A DNA stretch of 64,000 nucleotides from an uncultured Gemmatimonadota bacterium (GTDB lineage Bacteria > Gemmatimonadota > Gemmatimonadetes > Gemmatimonadales > Gemmatimonadaceae), in the NCBI GenBank assembly GCA_902825965.1, contig CADEDA010000002.1, positions 310,001-374,000 of the forward strand. The letters run 5' to 3'. Shown piece after piece: positions 28,550 through 37,942 of this stretch (position 1 is its first letter; each line of letters begins with the position of its first letter). The notes beneath the pieces were generated by a model, which did not search any database, had not been told where the DNA came from, and saw only the letters and a list, made by a program, of their open reading frames with translations. The position numbers and the translations under genes are program-made.

Positions 28550-28639
28550 CGGACGCGCCCGCTGCCCCGGAATGCCGTCGCGGCCACACCGGTCCCGCCG
28601 CGCCGTGTGGCCTTCGCGCGACGGTTCCCCCGCGTCGCC

Positions 28640-31372
28640 CTACTGCCGTCCGACGAGCCGCTTGAACTCGGCGTCCTGAGCGAGCGCCCGGAAGAACCAA
28701 CCCTCGTCCACCTTGAGCCCGTCGGCACGATGCGGGTTGGCGGCGAGGTAGTCGCGCAGGCGCGCGTAGGCGTCGGGCTTGTCGCCCAGCACGGTGGCGA
28801 CGAAGGCCCCGAAGTACGCGAGTTCGCGCGTGGCATCGATGCTCGCGTCGCCGAGCGAGGAGCGCGCGACCTTGCGCGCGCTGTCGGCGAGGCCGGGCTC
28901 CACCTCGCTCGCGCGGGCCAGCGCGCCGGCCATGAGCATGCGCACCGTGAGGCTGTCGCGCACACGCGTCCGCGGCGGACTCTTGGCCACGGTCGAGTCG
29001 ACGAACCGCCAGCCCTTGGCGATCTCGCTCGCCAGCGTGCGCGCATCCGACATCGCGTTGGGCACCGTGAGCATGTACAGCTGGCAGCGATACGAGCGGG
29101 GATCGTTGGGGAACCGCAGCAGCAGCTCGCGACAGGCCTGCCCCGCGCGGTCGAACTGGCCCAGGTCGTACGCGGCGAGGAACAGCCGCATGCGCACCAC
29201 GTTGGCGTTCGAGAGGAACTCGTCGGCCTCGAGCGCCTTCTGTGCGGCGATCAGGGCTTCCGTGGTGGGGACCGTGGGCAACTGCGTGTACAGGTGCGAG
29301 AGTGAGGCCCACGCGCCGGCCTGGGCCGGGTTCCACACGGTCGCGCTGTCGAAGTCCGCCTTGGCCGCCGCGAGCAGTGCCTCGCGCCGTGCCGGCTCGC
29401 TGACCACGCCGGTGAGCCAGCCCCAGTACTGCAGGTTGCCGCGGACCTCCGCCGCGTCGGCGTTCTTGCGATCGAGGGTGAGTGCGGCGTTCGCGTGCAC
29501 CATGCCCGAATCGATCCAGGGCCGGATGGCCTCCGCCGCGGTGCCCACGCTCCGCGACACCTGGTACGCGAGTGCGGCGCGCTGCATCACGGGCTCGGCC
29601 CAGCGCGGGTCGAGCCGGGCCGCCTCGGCGTAGATCGAGTCCGCGCGACGGTACCCGGTGACGAGCGCCACCGAGTCCGAGACACCCACCAGCGCACGCT
29701 GGGCCTGCAGCCCGCGCTGCGTTGCGAGCCAGGCCGCCGCCACCGACGTCGCGGCGCGCTGCTCCTTGAGCCGGATCTCGGCGCCGAGGCGGCGGCGGAT
29801 GAGCTCGCCGGCCACCGAGACGAGCGAGTCCTGCACCACGAGGGCGCTGTCGCCGGGTACCGTGAAGCCGCTGCGCTCCACCTCCACGCCGCTCGCGTCC
29901 ACGAGCCGCACGCCGACGCGGAGCCGGTCACGCTCGGGCTCGATGTCGCCGCGCACGAGGAAGCCGACCCCCAGCGCGCGGGCGATCGAGTCCACCGCCA
30001 GATCCGAACGACGGTACGGCTCCACGCCGGAGCGTTGGATCACGTTGATCCCGCCGCTCGCGCCGAGCGCACGGATCAGCCCCTCGGTGAGGCCGTCGGC
30101 CATCGCCGAGAGCGACGAGTCGCGGCTGAGGTCGTTGAAGTAGAGCACGGCGATGCGCCGCGCCGCGGGATCGGTGCTGACCACGCTGCTGGGCTGCTGC
30201 ATGACGAACCACGCGCCCACCGCCGCCACCACGGCGACCGCCGCGCCCGCGATCGCGATGGGGCGCCGCCACCAGGGCAGCTCGACGAGCTCCCCGAACT
30301 GGTCGGTGGTGTAGATGGCGCCGGCGACCGTCTGACGCGGCACGGCCACCGATCCGCGCATCGCCATCGAGCCACGCATCGCCTGCGACTTGCGCAGCGC
30401 CCGCAAGGCCGCGCTGTCGCGCGTGGAGCCGCCCAGCGCCTCGGCGAACAGCTGCGCGGTCTTCGGCCGGTCGACCGGCGTCTTGGCGAGTGCGAAGAAG
30501 ATCGCCGCCTCCACCTCCTCGGGCACCGCGTTGCGCACCACGCGCACGCTCGGCACCACCTCCATGAGGTGCTTGGACATCACCGCCATGGAGTTGGGCC
30601 CGGTGAAGGGCGGCTCGCCGGCGAGCATCTCGTAGAGCACGCATCCCAGGGAGTAGATGTCGGCCGTCGGGCCGACGAGGTCGCCGCTGGACTGCTCGGG
30701 CGCCATGTACACCGGCGTGCCGACCGCCATGCCGGTCTGCGTGAGCTTCTGCTGGCCCGCCTCGTTGGCGGCGCGGGCGATGCCGAAGTCGGCGACGAGG
30801 GCGTGGTCGCCGGCGAGGAGGATGTTCTCCGGCTTGATGTCGCGATGCACGATGCCGGCGTCGTGGGCGTGCTGCAGCGCACCGGCGACCTCGACGGTGA
30901 TGCGCACGGCATCGTCCACCGAGAGCATGCCCTCGCGCGTGAGCCGGTCGCGCAGCGATTCCCCGCGCACGAACGGCATCACGTAGTAGAGCAGGCCGTC
31001 GGCCGACCCGGAGTCGTACAGGCCGAGGATGTGCGGGTGCTGCAGCTTGGCGGCGAGCTTGATCTCGCGCTCGAAGCGTTCGGCGCCGATCGACACCGAG
31101 AGCTCGGGGTGCAGCACCTTGATGGCGACGTCGCGGTCGTGCTTGACGTCGCGCGCAAGGAACACGGTCGCCATCCCGCCGCGCCCGAGCTCCTTCTCGA
31201 TCACGTAGCGTTCCCCGAGCGACTCGCGGAGGCGCACGAAGGTCTCGGAGACCCCCGCCACGTCCGTCAGCGGCGTGCCCTTGAACTCGGTGGTGAAGTT
31301 GAGGCCGCACCGCCCGCAGAAGACCGCGTCGGCCTCACGCGGCGTCCCGCAGTTCGCACAGAACTGGTTCAG
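28640..31372 (-). CDS. zinc-ribbon serine/threonine kinase with TolB-like and TPR region
   Basis: About 910 residues if translation starts at CTG 31372. The first 37 residues (NQFCANCGTPREADAVFCGR then CGLNF) form a zinc ribbon with two CxxC knuckles. The nearest standard start, GTG 31261, lies after it, and an in-frame stop lies five codons before the CTG. Kinase motifs GRGGMATVFLARD, VAIKVL, HRDIKPENILL, DFGIARA and GTPVYMAPEQ are intact. A membrane helix (AIAGAAVAVVAAVGAWFVM) precedes a TolB-like segment (IAVLYFNDLSRDSSLSAMAD) and helical TPR-type repeats that would sit outside the cytosol. Confidence 0.83.
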   Translation of the reverse strand: MNQFCANCGTPREADAVFCGRCGLNFTTEFKGTPLTDVAGVSETFVRLRESLGERYVIEKELGRGGMATVFLARDVKHDRDVAIKVLHPELSVSIGAERFEREIKLAAKLQHPHILGLYDSGSADGLLYYVMPFVRGESLRDRLTREGMLSVDDAVRITVEVAGALQHAHDAGIVHRDIKPENILLAGDHALVADFGIARAANEAGQQKLTQTGMAVGTPVYMAPEQSSGDLVGPTADIYSLGCVLYEMLAGEPPFTGPNSMAVMSKHLMEVVPSVRVVRNAVPEEVEAAIFFALAKTPVDRPKTAQLFAEALGGSTRDSAALRALRKSQAMRGSMAMRGSVAVPRQTVAGAIYTTDQFGELVELPWWRRPIAIAGAAVAVVAAVGAWFVMQQPSSVVSTDPAARRIAVLYFNDLSRDSSLSAMADGLTEGLIRALGASGGINVIQRSGVEPYRRSDLAVDSIARALGVGFLVRGDIEPERDRLRVGVRLVDASGVEVERSGFTVPGDSALVVQDSLVSVAGELIRRRLGAEIRLKEQRAATSVAAAWLATQRGLQAQRALVGVSDSVALVTGYRRADSIYAEAARLDPRWAEPVMQRAALAYQVSRSVGTAAEAIRPWIDSGMVHANAALTLDRKNADAAEVRGNLQYWGWLTGVVSEPARREALLAAAKADFDSATVWNPAQAGAWASLSHLYTQLPTVPTTEALIAAQKALEADEFLSNANVVRMRLFLAAYDLGQFDRAGQACRELLLRFPNDPRSYRCQLYMLTVPNAMSDARTLASEIAKGWRFVDSTVAKSPPRTRVRDSLTVRMLMAGALARASEVEPGLADSARKVARSSLGDASIDATRELAYFGAFVATVLGDKPDAYARLRDYLAANPHRADGLKVDEGWFFRALAQDAEFKRLVGRQ

Positions 31373-31472
31373 CGTCGGATCCCGGAATCAGTGGAGGGCG
31401 GGCGCGCCATGCGCCCGCGACACCGACAAAGGTGTGCCTCCGCCGCGGGAGCGGCAACCAGCCCGCGACGGG

Positions 31473-32444
31473 CTAGCGCCGCAGCCGCTTCAGCAGGCCG
31501 GACGGGTCGATGCTGTAGCGCGGCGTCATCGGATCGGGCAGCGCCAGCGCCGGCGTCGGGTCGTCGGCGATGAGGTCGCGGAACGCCGTGACCGGCGCGG
31601 GCACCGAATACGCATCCGCGCCCTGGAGGCTCACGGTGTAGCCGAGGTCGGCGAGGCTCTGGATGGTCATCCGGGACAGCGGATTCACGGCACCGGCATA
31701 CCCCGTCATCAGCTCGGTCTGGAAGACACTCTCCTTCCAGTGCGAGTTCCGGGTACCGGCACCGCAGTTGAGCGAGGGGCTCAGGTCCTCGCAGTCCTCG
31801 GCCGGGACCGCGGAACCGGCGCAGGCCGCGGCACCGCCGTGGTCATTCACGCAGGCCGCCACCGCGAGCGGGCCGGTGACCCGGACGTTCGTGGTGCTGG
31901 TGTCCACGAGCAGACCCTTGGACTGCCAGAGCGTCCCGACTCCGACCACGTGCAGCATCTCGTGCAGGATGACCGCGCCCAGGCGCCCGTTGTTGGCCAA
32001 CGTCTGCAGGTCGGCACTGTCGAAGCGCATGAGGCCGAGCGCCGTGTGCCCGGTGGTCGTACGCGTGAGGCAGGGCCCCGCAGCGCCGAGCACCTGCCCC
32101 ACACCGTCGATCGCCTCGACCTTCACGAAGATCACGAGGTCGTCGAACACGTCATTCACCGGCTCGGCGTCGTCGAAGGACGTGCTCGGGGCCACGCAGC
32201 TCTTCACCTCGAACGGCGCGGCGTTGGTGCCCACGCGGATCGCCTGCAGGTCACCCGTGATGTGGCTCTCGATCCGGGCGGCCGCGTCGCTGAAGGCCTG
32301 CGCGATCGCCCCGGTGGGCGGCGTGCCGACGTAGAAGATGTCGATCTGGAAGCCGCTGGCGTCCACCGGCGGCGGATTGGGGCCGGAGGACTCGCCGCAG
32401 GCGGCGAGGGCGAGCAGGAGGGCGGCAACGGGTCGGCGGATCAT
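31473..32444 (-). CDS. leishmanolysin-like (M8) metalloprotease lipoprotein
   Basis: A 323-residue protein with lipobox signal MIRRPVAALLLALAACGESS. The zinc motif HEMLHVVGVGTLW (HExxHxxG) is followed by NSHWKESVF, whose histidine is the likely third ligand, and by ELMTGY, the methionine turn, then NPLSRMTIQSLADLGYTV, all in the order of M8-like bacterial proteases. It should act outside the inner membrane on peptides or proteins; the substrate is unknown. Six cysteines suggest disulfides. Confidence 0.82.
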   Translation of the reverse strand: MIRRPVAALLLALAACGESSGPNPPPVDASGFQIDIFYVGTPPTGAIAQAFSDAAARIESHITGDLQAIRVGTNAAPFEVKSCVAPSTSFDDAEPVNDVFDDLVIFVKVEAIDGVGQVLGAAGPCLTRTTTGHTALGLMRFDSADLQTLANNGRLGAVILHEMLHVVGVGTLWQSKGLLVDTSTTNVRVTGPLAVAACVNDHGGAAACAGSAVPAEDCEDLSPSLNCGAGTRNSHWKESVFQTELMTGYAGAVNPLSRMTIQSLADLGYTVSLQGADAYSVPAPVTAFRDLIADDPTPALALPDPMTPRYSIDPSGLLKRLRR

Positions 32445-32491
32445 CGGGACGGTCGGGTGGTCGGAGAGGGCGTGGGGTCGGGCACGGGCGC

Positions 32492-32860
32492 TCAGGGCTT
32501 CTTCTTCTCGATCGGCGTCACCTTGCCGCTCGCGTCGACGCTGCCCATGGGTCCGAAGGCCGAGTCCCGACCGATGATCCCGGTCTGGGCCTTCGCCGGC
32601 GCCTTCGACTCGGCCTTCGCCGGCGTCTTGGACTCCGCCTTCGTGCCGGTCGCCGGGGTCGTGGCAGTGGGAGAGACCGCCGCGCCGGAGTCCGCCGCGG
32701 GAGCGGCCGCGCTGTCGCGGCTGGTGCTGTCGCGCGCGGTGTCGGTGACCGAGGGCGGGAAGGCGGCCGCGGAGTCGGCGGACGACTCGGCGGCGGGCTT
32801 CGCGTTCGAGCCGCAGGCGACCGACAGCAGCACGAGCATGACGACGAACGGGGACCGCAT
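32492..32860 (-). CDS. small low-complexity lipoprotein
   Basis: A 122-residue protein. MRSPFVVMLVLLSVACGSNA is a lipoprotein signal with a strong ribosome-binding site (AGGAGGAG) just before the ATG. The mature part is low complexity, rich in S, A, D, T and then K/A/P/E repeats (TKAESKTPAKAESKAPAKAQ), ending in a short GIIGRDSAFGP motif. It is probably a flexible tethered protein. A very long reading through this region upstream is an antisense artefact. Function unknown. Confidence 0.65.
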   Translation of the reverse strand: MRSPFVVMLVLLSVACGSNAKPAAESSADSAAAFPPSVTDTARDSTSRDSAAAPAADSGAAVSPTATTPATGTKAESKTPAKAESKAPAKAQTGIIGRDSAFGPMGSVDASGKVTPIEKKKP

Positions 32861-32937
32861 GGACTCCTCCTCGGGATGGCGCTGGGAAACTACCCGGCTA
32901 TAAGGCGAATCACACAGGACCTGCGTCACAGTCCGGG

Positions 32938-34989
32938 TCAGAACCCGATGAGCGGACCGTGTCGGAACAGCCGGCGCGCGTCGACCCGCAGGGCGGGCGG
33001 TTCGGTGCCGGCGATGAAGTACTCCCGGTAGCGGCGCTCCGGCGGCAGCGAGTCGTCCACGATGTCGCCGCTCAGGCGATCGAGCTCCACGAGCACCACG
33101 TTGGACGGCGCCACCCAGGGCTCCGATGAAAGGCCGCCCCAGCGGGCCATCATCTGCCCGAAGATCGGCGCAGCGAAGCTGCCGCCGGCCGCCCCCGGCG
33201 CGATGCTCTTGGGACGGTCGAAGCCGAGCCACACGCCGGCGACGATCTGCGGCGTGACGCCGACGAACCAGACGTCGGAGTTGTCGTCGGTGGTGCCGGT
33301 CTTCCCGGCGATGGGGATCGTCGCCGGCAGGTAGCGGCGGATCGCCGTCGCCGTGCCCGACTCGACGGCCTCGCGCATCAGGTCCCGCGCGACGAACGCA
33401 ACCGCGCTGTCCATCGCCGGCGCCAGCTGCCGCACCGGCTGCCCGTACACCGAACGGCCGGACGCATCGAAGACGCTCACCACGAAACGCGGCTCCACCG
33501 GCGCGCCCAGGTTGGCGAAGGCCGTGAACGCGGCCACGAGGTCGATGGGCCGCACCACCGATGCCCCGATCGCACTCGCCGGATACGGTGCGATCGGCGA
33601 GCCCAGCCCCATGCGCTGCGCCAGCGCGATCACCGAGTCGGCGCCGTAGCGCTCCCACAGGCGCACGGCCACCGGGTTGCGCGACTTGGCCAGCGCGTCG
33701 CGCAACGTGAGCGGGCCGAGGAACTCGCCGTCGGCGTTCCGCGGGCGGTACACCTGGTTGTCGTAGCTGAGCTCGAGCGGCGTGTCGTCCACCAACGCGT
33801 TCGGCGGCAGCGAGTCCATCAGCGCGCGCGCGTAGACGATCGGCTTGAACGTCGAGCCCGGCTGGCGCACGGCGTTGGTGGCCCGGTTGAACTGCGACTC
33901 CTGGTAGTCCCGGCCGCCGACGAGGGCGCGCACGTCGCCCGTCGCGGCGTCCATCGCCACCACCGCGCCCTGCAGGTAGTCCGTCGATCCGCGCTGCTTC
34001 TTCTTGAGCGTCTCGTGCCGGTAGTTCGCGCGCGCCTCCACCGCGGCCGTGCCGTCGAGGAGGGCGGCGACCGCGTGGCGCTGCAGCGACGGGTCCAGTG
34101 TCGTGATGATGGTGTAGCCGCCGCTCGAGACCGGCACGCCGGCGCGCTCGACCAGCGAACGCACCGCGTCGACGAAATACGGCGCCGCCACCGACATGCC
34201 CATCTCGGGCGCGGTGCGCAGCGGTTCCCGGCGGGCGGTCCGCGCCTGCTCCGGCGTGAGGAAGCCCTGGTCCTGCATCAGGCCGATGATCGCGTCGCGC
34301 CGGTTGCGGTTGCGGTCGGGATACCGCACCGGGTCGTAGATCGCCGGCCCCTTGGGCAGCGCCGCGAGCGAGGCCGCCTCGGCGATGCTCAGCCGCGACG
34401 CCGGCTTGCCGAAGTAATGGCGCGCTGCGGCCTCCACGCCGAAGTAGCCGCGACCGAAACTGATCTGGTTGAGGTACGCCTCGAGGATCTGTGCCTTGGT
34501 GTAGTGCTTCTCCATCTCCCGGGCCGCCGCCTGCTCGCGCAACTTGCGCGAGAGCGAACGGTCGCGCCGGTCGATGATCTCGGGATGCATGTTGCCGACC
34601 AGCTGCTGCGTGATGGTGCTGGCCCCGCGACTGCCGCCGAGGATGTTGTCCTTGATCGCGGAGGCGATGCCCACGAGGTCCACGCCGTCGTGCTCGTAGA
34701 AGCGGCGGTCCTCCACCGCGACGAAGGCCTGCGGCAGGTACTTCGGCAGCGTGTTGATGTCGACGTTGGTGCGCCACTCCTTGCCGATCTCGCCGATGAG
34801 CGAGCCGTCGCGCGCCAGCACCCGCGACGACTGCGGTGGCCGCACGATCCGCCAGGGTTCCTCCGCCGCCGCCTGCGGCTGCTGCGCGGCCGCCGGCAGG
34901 GCGCCGCCCGCGGTCGCGCCGCCGGCCAGCGTGCACGCGGCAAGCAGCGCGAACAGGTCGCGGCGGGAGCGGGGCACAGGGTGTGGCAT
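32938..34989 (-). CDS. penicillin-binding protein 1A-type bifunctional transglycosylase/transpeptidase
   Basis: About 683 residues. The glycosyltransferase domain shows AFVAVEDRRFYEHDGVD, the catalytic-glutamate motif of GT51, and GASTITQQL. The transpeptidase domain shows the serine in QPGSTFKP, SRN as the SxN motif, and AGKTGTTDDNSD as the KTG box. An N-terminal hydrophobic stretch (about 13-35) looks like a signal or anchor, possibly cleaved at AAAQ. It builds peptidoglycan at the inner-membrane surface. ATG 34989 is preferred over GTG 34992 because TAGAAT lies six bases before it. Confidence 0.9.
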   Translation of the reverse strand: MPHPVPRSRRDLFALLAACTLAGGATAGGALPAAAQQPQAAAEEPWRIVRPPQSSRVLARDGSLIGEIGKEWRTNVDINTLPKYLPQAFVAVEDRRFYEHDGVDLVGIASAIKDNILGGSRGASTITQQLVGNMHPEIIDRRDRSLSRKLREQAAAREMEKHYTKAQILEAYLNQISFGRGYFGVEAAARHYFGKPASRLSIAEAASLAALPKGPAIYDPVRYPDRNRNRRDAIIGLMQDQGFLTPEQARTARREPLRTAPEMGMSVAAPYFVDAVRSLVERAGVPVSSGGYTIITTLDPSLQRHAVAALLDGTAAVEARANYRHETLKKKQRGSTDYLQGAVVAMDAATGDVRALVGGRDYQESQFNRATNAVRQPGSTFKPIVYARALMDSLPPNALVDDTPLELSYDNQVYRPRNADGEFLGPLTLRDALAKSRNPVAVRLWERYGADSVIALAQRMGLGSPIAPYPASAIGASVVRPIDLVAAFTAFANLGAPVEPRFVVSVFDASGRSVYGQPVRQLAPAMDSAVAFVARDLMREAVESGTATAIRRYLPATIPIAGKTGTTDDNSDVWFVGVTPQIVAGVWLGFDRPKSIAPGAAGGSFAAPIFGQMMARWGGLSSEPWVAPSNVVLVELDRLSGDIVDDSLPPERRYREYFIAGTEPPALRVDARRLFRHGPLIGF

Positions 34990-34995
34990 CACGGA

Positions 34996-35001
34996 ATTCT
35001 A
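34996..35001 (-). promoter_or_regulatory. -10-like hexamer of the PBP gene
   Basis: TAGAAT on the minus strand, six bases before the ATG at 34989; a leaderless transcript is inferred. Confidence 0.35.
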
Positions 35002-35056
35002 CACCCGAACCACACCCCCAGTACCGCTCCGCGCCTCGGGCCCGCACGTTTCGGGC

Positions 35057-36910
35057 ATGCTGACGCTCGCCATCCCGCAGTTCCGTCCGCGCAAGGGAGA
35101 CCTCGCCGGGAACCTCGATCGTGTCGCGGGGCTCATCGCCCAGGCGGCACGGCTCGAGACGCGGCCGCAGCTGGTGGTGTTCGCCGAGACCATCCTCTCG
35201 GGTTACTTCCTCGAGGGGGGCGTCCGCGACGTCGCGATCACCGTGGACACGCTGCTCGAGGAGCTGGACCGCCGCGTCCGCGCGCTGGCCCCCGCGGACC
35301 TCCGGCTCGACGTGATCCTCGGTTTCTACGAGTCCTACGGCGGGAACCTGCACAACAGTGCCGCCTGCATCGCGCTCGGTGGTGGTCCGGCGCGGCTCGT
35401 GCACGTGCATCGCAAGAACTTCCTGCCGACGTATTCGCTGTTCGACGAGGAGCGCTTCGTGGAGCGCGGCTACGGCATCCGCGCGTTCGACACCTCGTGG
35501 GGACGCGCCGCGATGCTGGTGTGCGAGGACGCCTGGCACTCGCTCTCGGGGACGATCGCCGCGCTGGACGGCGCGCAGGTGGTGGTGGTGATCGCCGCGG
35601 CACCGGCGCGCGGCGCGGCACCGCGCGGCGACCAGGTGCCGGGACCGGGGAGCGTGGAGCGCTGGGAGCGGCTCATCCGCGACATCGCCGAGGAGCAGGG
35701 CGTGTTCTGCGTGCTGGCGAACCTCGTCGGCAGCGAGGGCGGGCGCATGTTCCAGGGCGGCTCGCTGATCGCCGGGCCGCGCGGGGACGTGCGCCTGCGC
35801 GCCCCGGTGTTCGACGAGGCCATGATCACCGCGACGCTCGACCTCGCGGACGTTGCGCGCGTGCGCGCGGACCTGCCCATGCTGTCGGACCTCCGCGCCG
35901 CCCTGCCCTTCCTGCGCGGGGAACTCGATCGCGCACTCGGCCTCGTCCCGGCGGCGAGCGAGGAGCGCAGCGCGGCCGAGACCGCGAAGGAACCGGCCAC
36001 GTCCGCGCCCGCGGCACGGCGCAGGCTCGAGCCTGCCGCCGCGGCACCGGCCGAGCCGCTGACCGTGATCACCGGCGGTAGCGTGGCGCGCGGCCTGCCG
36101 CCGTCGCTGGAGATCGACGCGGCGCTGGTGGAGCGCTGGCTCGTGGCCTTCCTGCGCGACGAGTTCTCCCGCCGCGGATTCGGCAAGGCGATCGTCGGAC
36201 TGTCCGGCGGTGTCGATTCGGCCGTGGTGACGGCGCTGGCCGTGCGGGCGCTCGGCCGCGAGAACGTGCTCGCGGTGCGGATGCCCTACCGTACCTCGAG
36301 CGCCGACTCGCTGGCCCATGCGCAGCTCGTGATCGACCAGCTCGGGATCGAGAGCCGCACGCTCGAGATCACCGGCGCCGTCGACGGGTACCTGGCGCTG
36401 GAGCCCGACGCCGACGCCGCGCGCCGTGGCAACGTGATGGCGCGGACGCGCATGATCGCCTTGTTCGACCTGTCGGCGAAGCACCGCGCGCTGCCGGTGG
36501 GAACCGGCAACAAGAGTGAACGCCTCCTGGGTTACTTCACCTGGCACGCCGACGACTCGCCGCCGGTGAATCCCATCGGGGACCTGTTCAAGACGCAGGT
36601 GTGGGCGTTGGCGCGGCACCTGCACGTGCCGCGCGAGATCATCGAGAAACCGGCGAGCGCCGACCTGGTGCAGGGGCAGACGGACGAGGGCGACTTCGGC
36701 GTCTCCTACGCCAAGGCCGATGAGATCCTCAACTGGATCCTGCACGGCTGGACCGCCGACGACCTGCGGGCGCGCGGCGTCGACGCCGAGGCCATCCGCC
36801 TGGTGACCACGCGCCTCGACTCCACGCATTGGAAGCGGAAGCTCCCCACGGTGGCGATGCTCTCCGGCGCCGCGATCGGGGAGTCGTACCTGCGGCCGGT
36901 CGACTATTGA
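35057..36910 (+). CDS. nadE: glutamine-dependent NAD+ synthetase
   Basis: A 617-residue two-domain enzyme that amidates nicotinate adenine dinucleotide to NAD+. The N-terminal nitrilase-like glutaminase domain has the triad E44 (VVFAE), K120 (HVHRK) and C156 (MLVCED). The C-terminal synthetase has the ATP loop IVGLSGGVDSAVVTAL, GTGNKSERLLGYFT and later KPASADLVQGQTDE. A 40-residue alanine- and proline-rich linker joins the domains. The start at ATG 35057 is set by homology; a longer in-frame reading upstream is antisense to the PBP gene. Confidence 0.92.
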   Translation: MLTLAIPQFRPRKGDLAGNLDRVAGLIAQAARLETRPQLVVFAETILSGYFLEGGVRDVAITVDTLLEELDRRVRALAPADLRLDVILGFYESYGGNLHNSAACIALGGGPARLVHVHRKNFLPTYSLFDEERFVERGYGIRAFDTSWGRAAMLVCEDAWHSLSGTIAALDGAQVVVVIAAAPARGAAPRGDQVPGPGSVERWERLIRDIAEEQGVFCVLANLVGSEGGRMFQGGSLIAGPRGDVRLRAPVFDEAMITATLDLADVARVRADLPMLSDLRAALPFLRGELDRALGLVPAASEERSAAETAKEPATSAPAARRRLEPAAAAPAEPLTVITGGSVARGLPPSLEIDAALVERWLVAFLRDEFSRRGFGKAIVGLSGGVDSAVVTALAVRALGRENVLAVRMPYRTSSADSLAHAQLVIDQLGIESRTLEITGAVDGYLALEPDADAARRGNVMARTRMIALFDLSAKHRALPVGTGNKSERLLGYFTWHADDSPPVNPIGDLFKTQVWALARHLHVPREIIEKPASADLVQGQTDEGDFGVSYAKADEILNWILHGWTADDLRARGVDAEAIRLVTTRLDSTHWKRKLPTVAMLSGAAIGESYLRPVDY

Positions 36911-37009
36911 TCGGGGGATGGGAGCGGCGCGGGCGGCAGCGCAAGATTCGGATTGTCGCCCCGCCACGGCGCTCCTAGCATCCCGGAGTCCACTCCACCG
37001 GAGCCCCCG

Positions 37010-37942
37010 ATGTCGCTCGAACAGCTGCACACCGACTACGCACGGATCGAGCGTGCGATCCGCTTCCTCGACCAGCCGCACGCCGCCGCCCCATCCCTCG
37101 AGGAGGTCGCCGCGCACGTCGGGCTGAGCGAGGCGCACTTCCAGCGCATGTTCACGCGCTGGGCCGGCATCAGCCCCAAGCGGTTCCTGCAGCACCGCAC
37201 GGCCGAGGTGGTGAAGCGGCTGCTGCGGGAGCGGCGGCCGCTGCTCGACGTCACCTACACGGCCGGCCTGTCGGGGCCGGGGCGCCTGCACGACCTGGTG
37301 GTGAACGCCGAGGGGGTCACGCCGGGTGAGTTGCAGCGCGACGGCGCCGGCGTGACGATCCGCTATGGCTTCCATCCGACGCCGTTCGGCGAGTGCCTCA
37401 TCGCGGTGACCCCGCGGGGCGTCTGCCACTTGGCGTTCGTGCTGCGCGAGGACCGGCAGGGGGCCGTGGCCGCGTTGGCGCGCGACTGGGCGCTCGCGAC
37501 GCTGGTGCCCGACCAGCAGGCGACGCGGCGTGCCGCCGCACAGGCGTTCCCGCCGCCGGGGAGCTCGGCCGTGCCGTCACTCGCGCTGCACGTGCGCGGG
37601 ACCAACTTCCAGCTCAAGGTGTGGCGGGCCCTGCTGTCGATCCCGGTGGGCAGCGTGACCACCTACGGCGACCTCGCATCGGCGATCGGCGACCCCAAGG
37701 CGTCGCGGGCCGTCGGCACCGCGGTGGGGAGCAACCCGGTCAGTTACCTCATCCCCTGCCATCGCGTGATCCGCGCGACAGGGGAGTTGGGCGGATACGC
37801 CTGGGGCCCGGACCGCAAGCGCGCGATGCTGGCCCTGGAGACGACTACGCCGCCTGCGCGCACGCCTGCGCGTACGCCAGCGATACCGCCCGCCGTGCAC
37901 CGCGCTTCAGCTGCCGGTGCACCGCGCGTGCGAAGCGCATGA
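37010..37942 (+). CDS. Ada-like fusion: AraC-type HTH plus O6-alkylguanine-DNA methyltransferase
   Basis: About 310 residues. Residues about 10-105 form an AraC-type HTH (SLEEVAAHVGLSEAHFQRMF, then ISPKRFLQHRTAE). Residues about 120-290 form an MGMT domain with FQLKVWRALLSIPVGSVTTY and the alkyl-acceptor cysteine in LIPCHRVIRATGELGGYAWG. It lacks the N-terminal Ada zinc domain that accepts methyl groups from phosphotriesters. The last 30 residues after TTPPARTP look like unconserved read-through. The 3' end overlaps the convergent HNH gene by 98 bases. Confidence 0.85.
   Translation: MSLEQLHTDYARIERAIRFLDQPHAAAPSLEEVAAHVGLSEAHFQRMFTRWAGISPKRFLQHRTAEVVKRLLRERRPLLDVTYTAGLSGPGRLHDLVVNAEGVTPGELQRDGAGVTIRYGFHPTPFGECLIAVTPRGVCHLAFVLREDRQGAVAALARDWALATLVPDQQATRRAAAQAFPPPGSSAVPSLALHVRGTNFQLKVWRALLSIPVGSVTTYGDLASAIGDPKASRAVGTAVGSNPVSYLIPCHRVIRATGELGGYAWGPDRKRAMLALETTTPPARTPARTPAIPPAVHRASAAGAPRVRSA

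Noticed and set aside
32492..37429. Very long open frame on the minus strand (about 1645 codons)
   Set aside because: It runs antisense to nadE and out of frame through the PBP gene; its sequence is low-complexity and R/H-rich, typical of shadow frames in high-GC DNA. Only the last 122 codons are a real lipoprotein.
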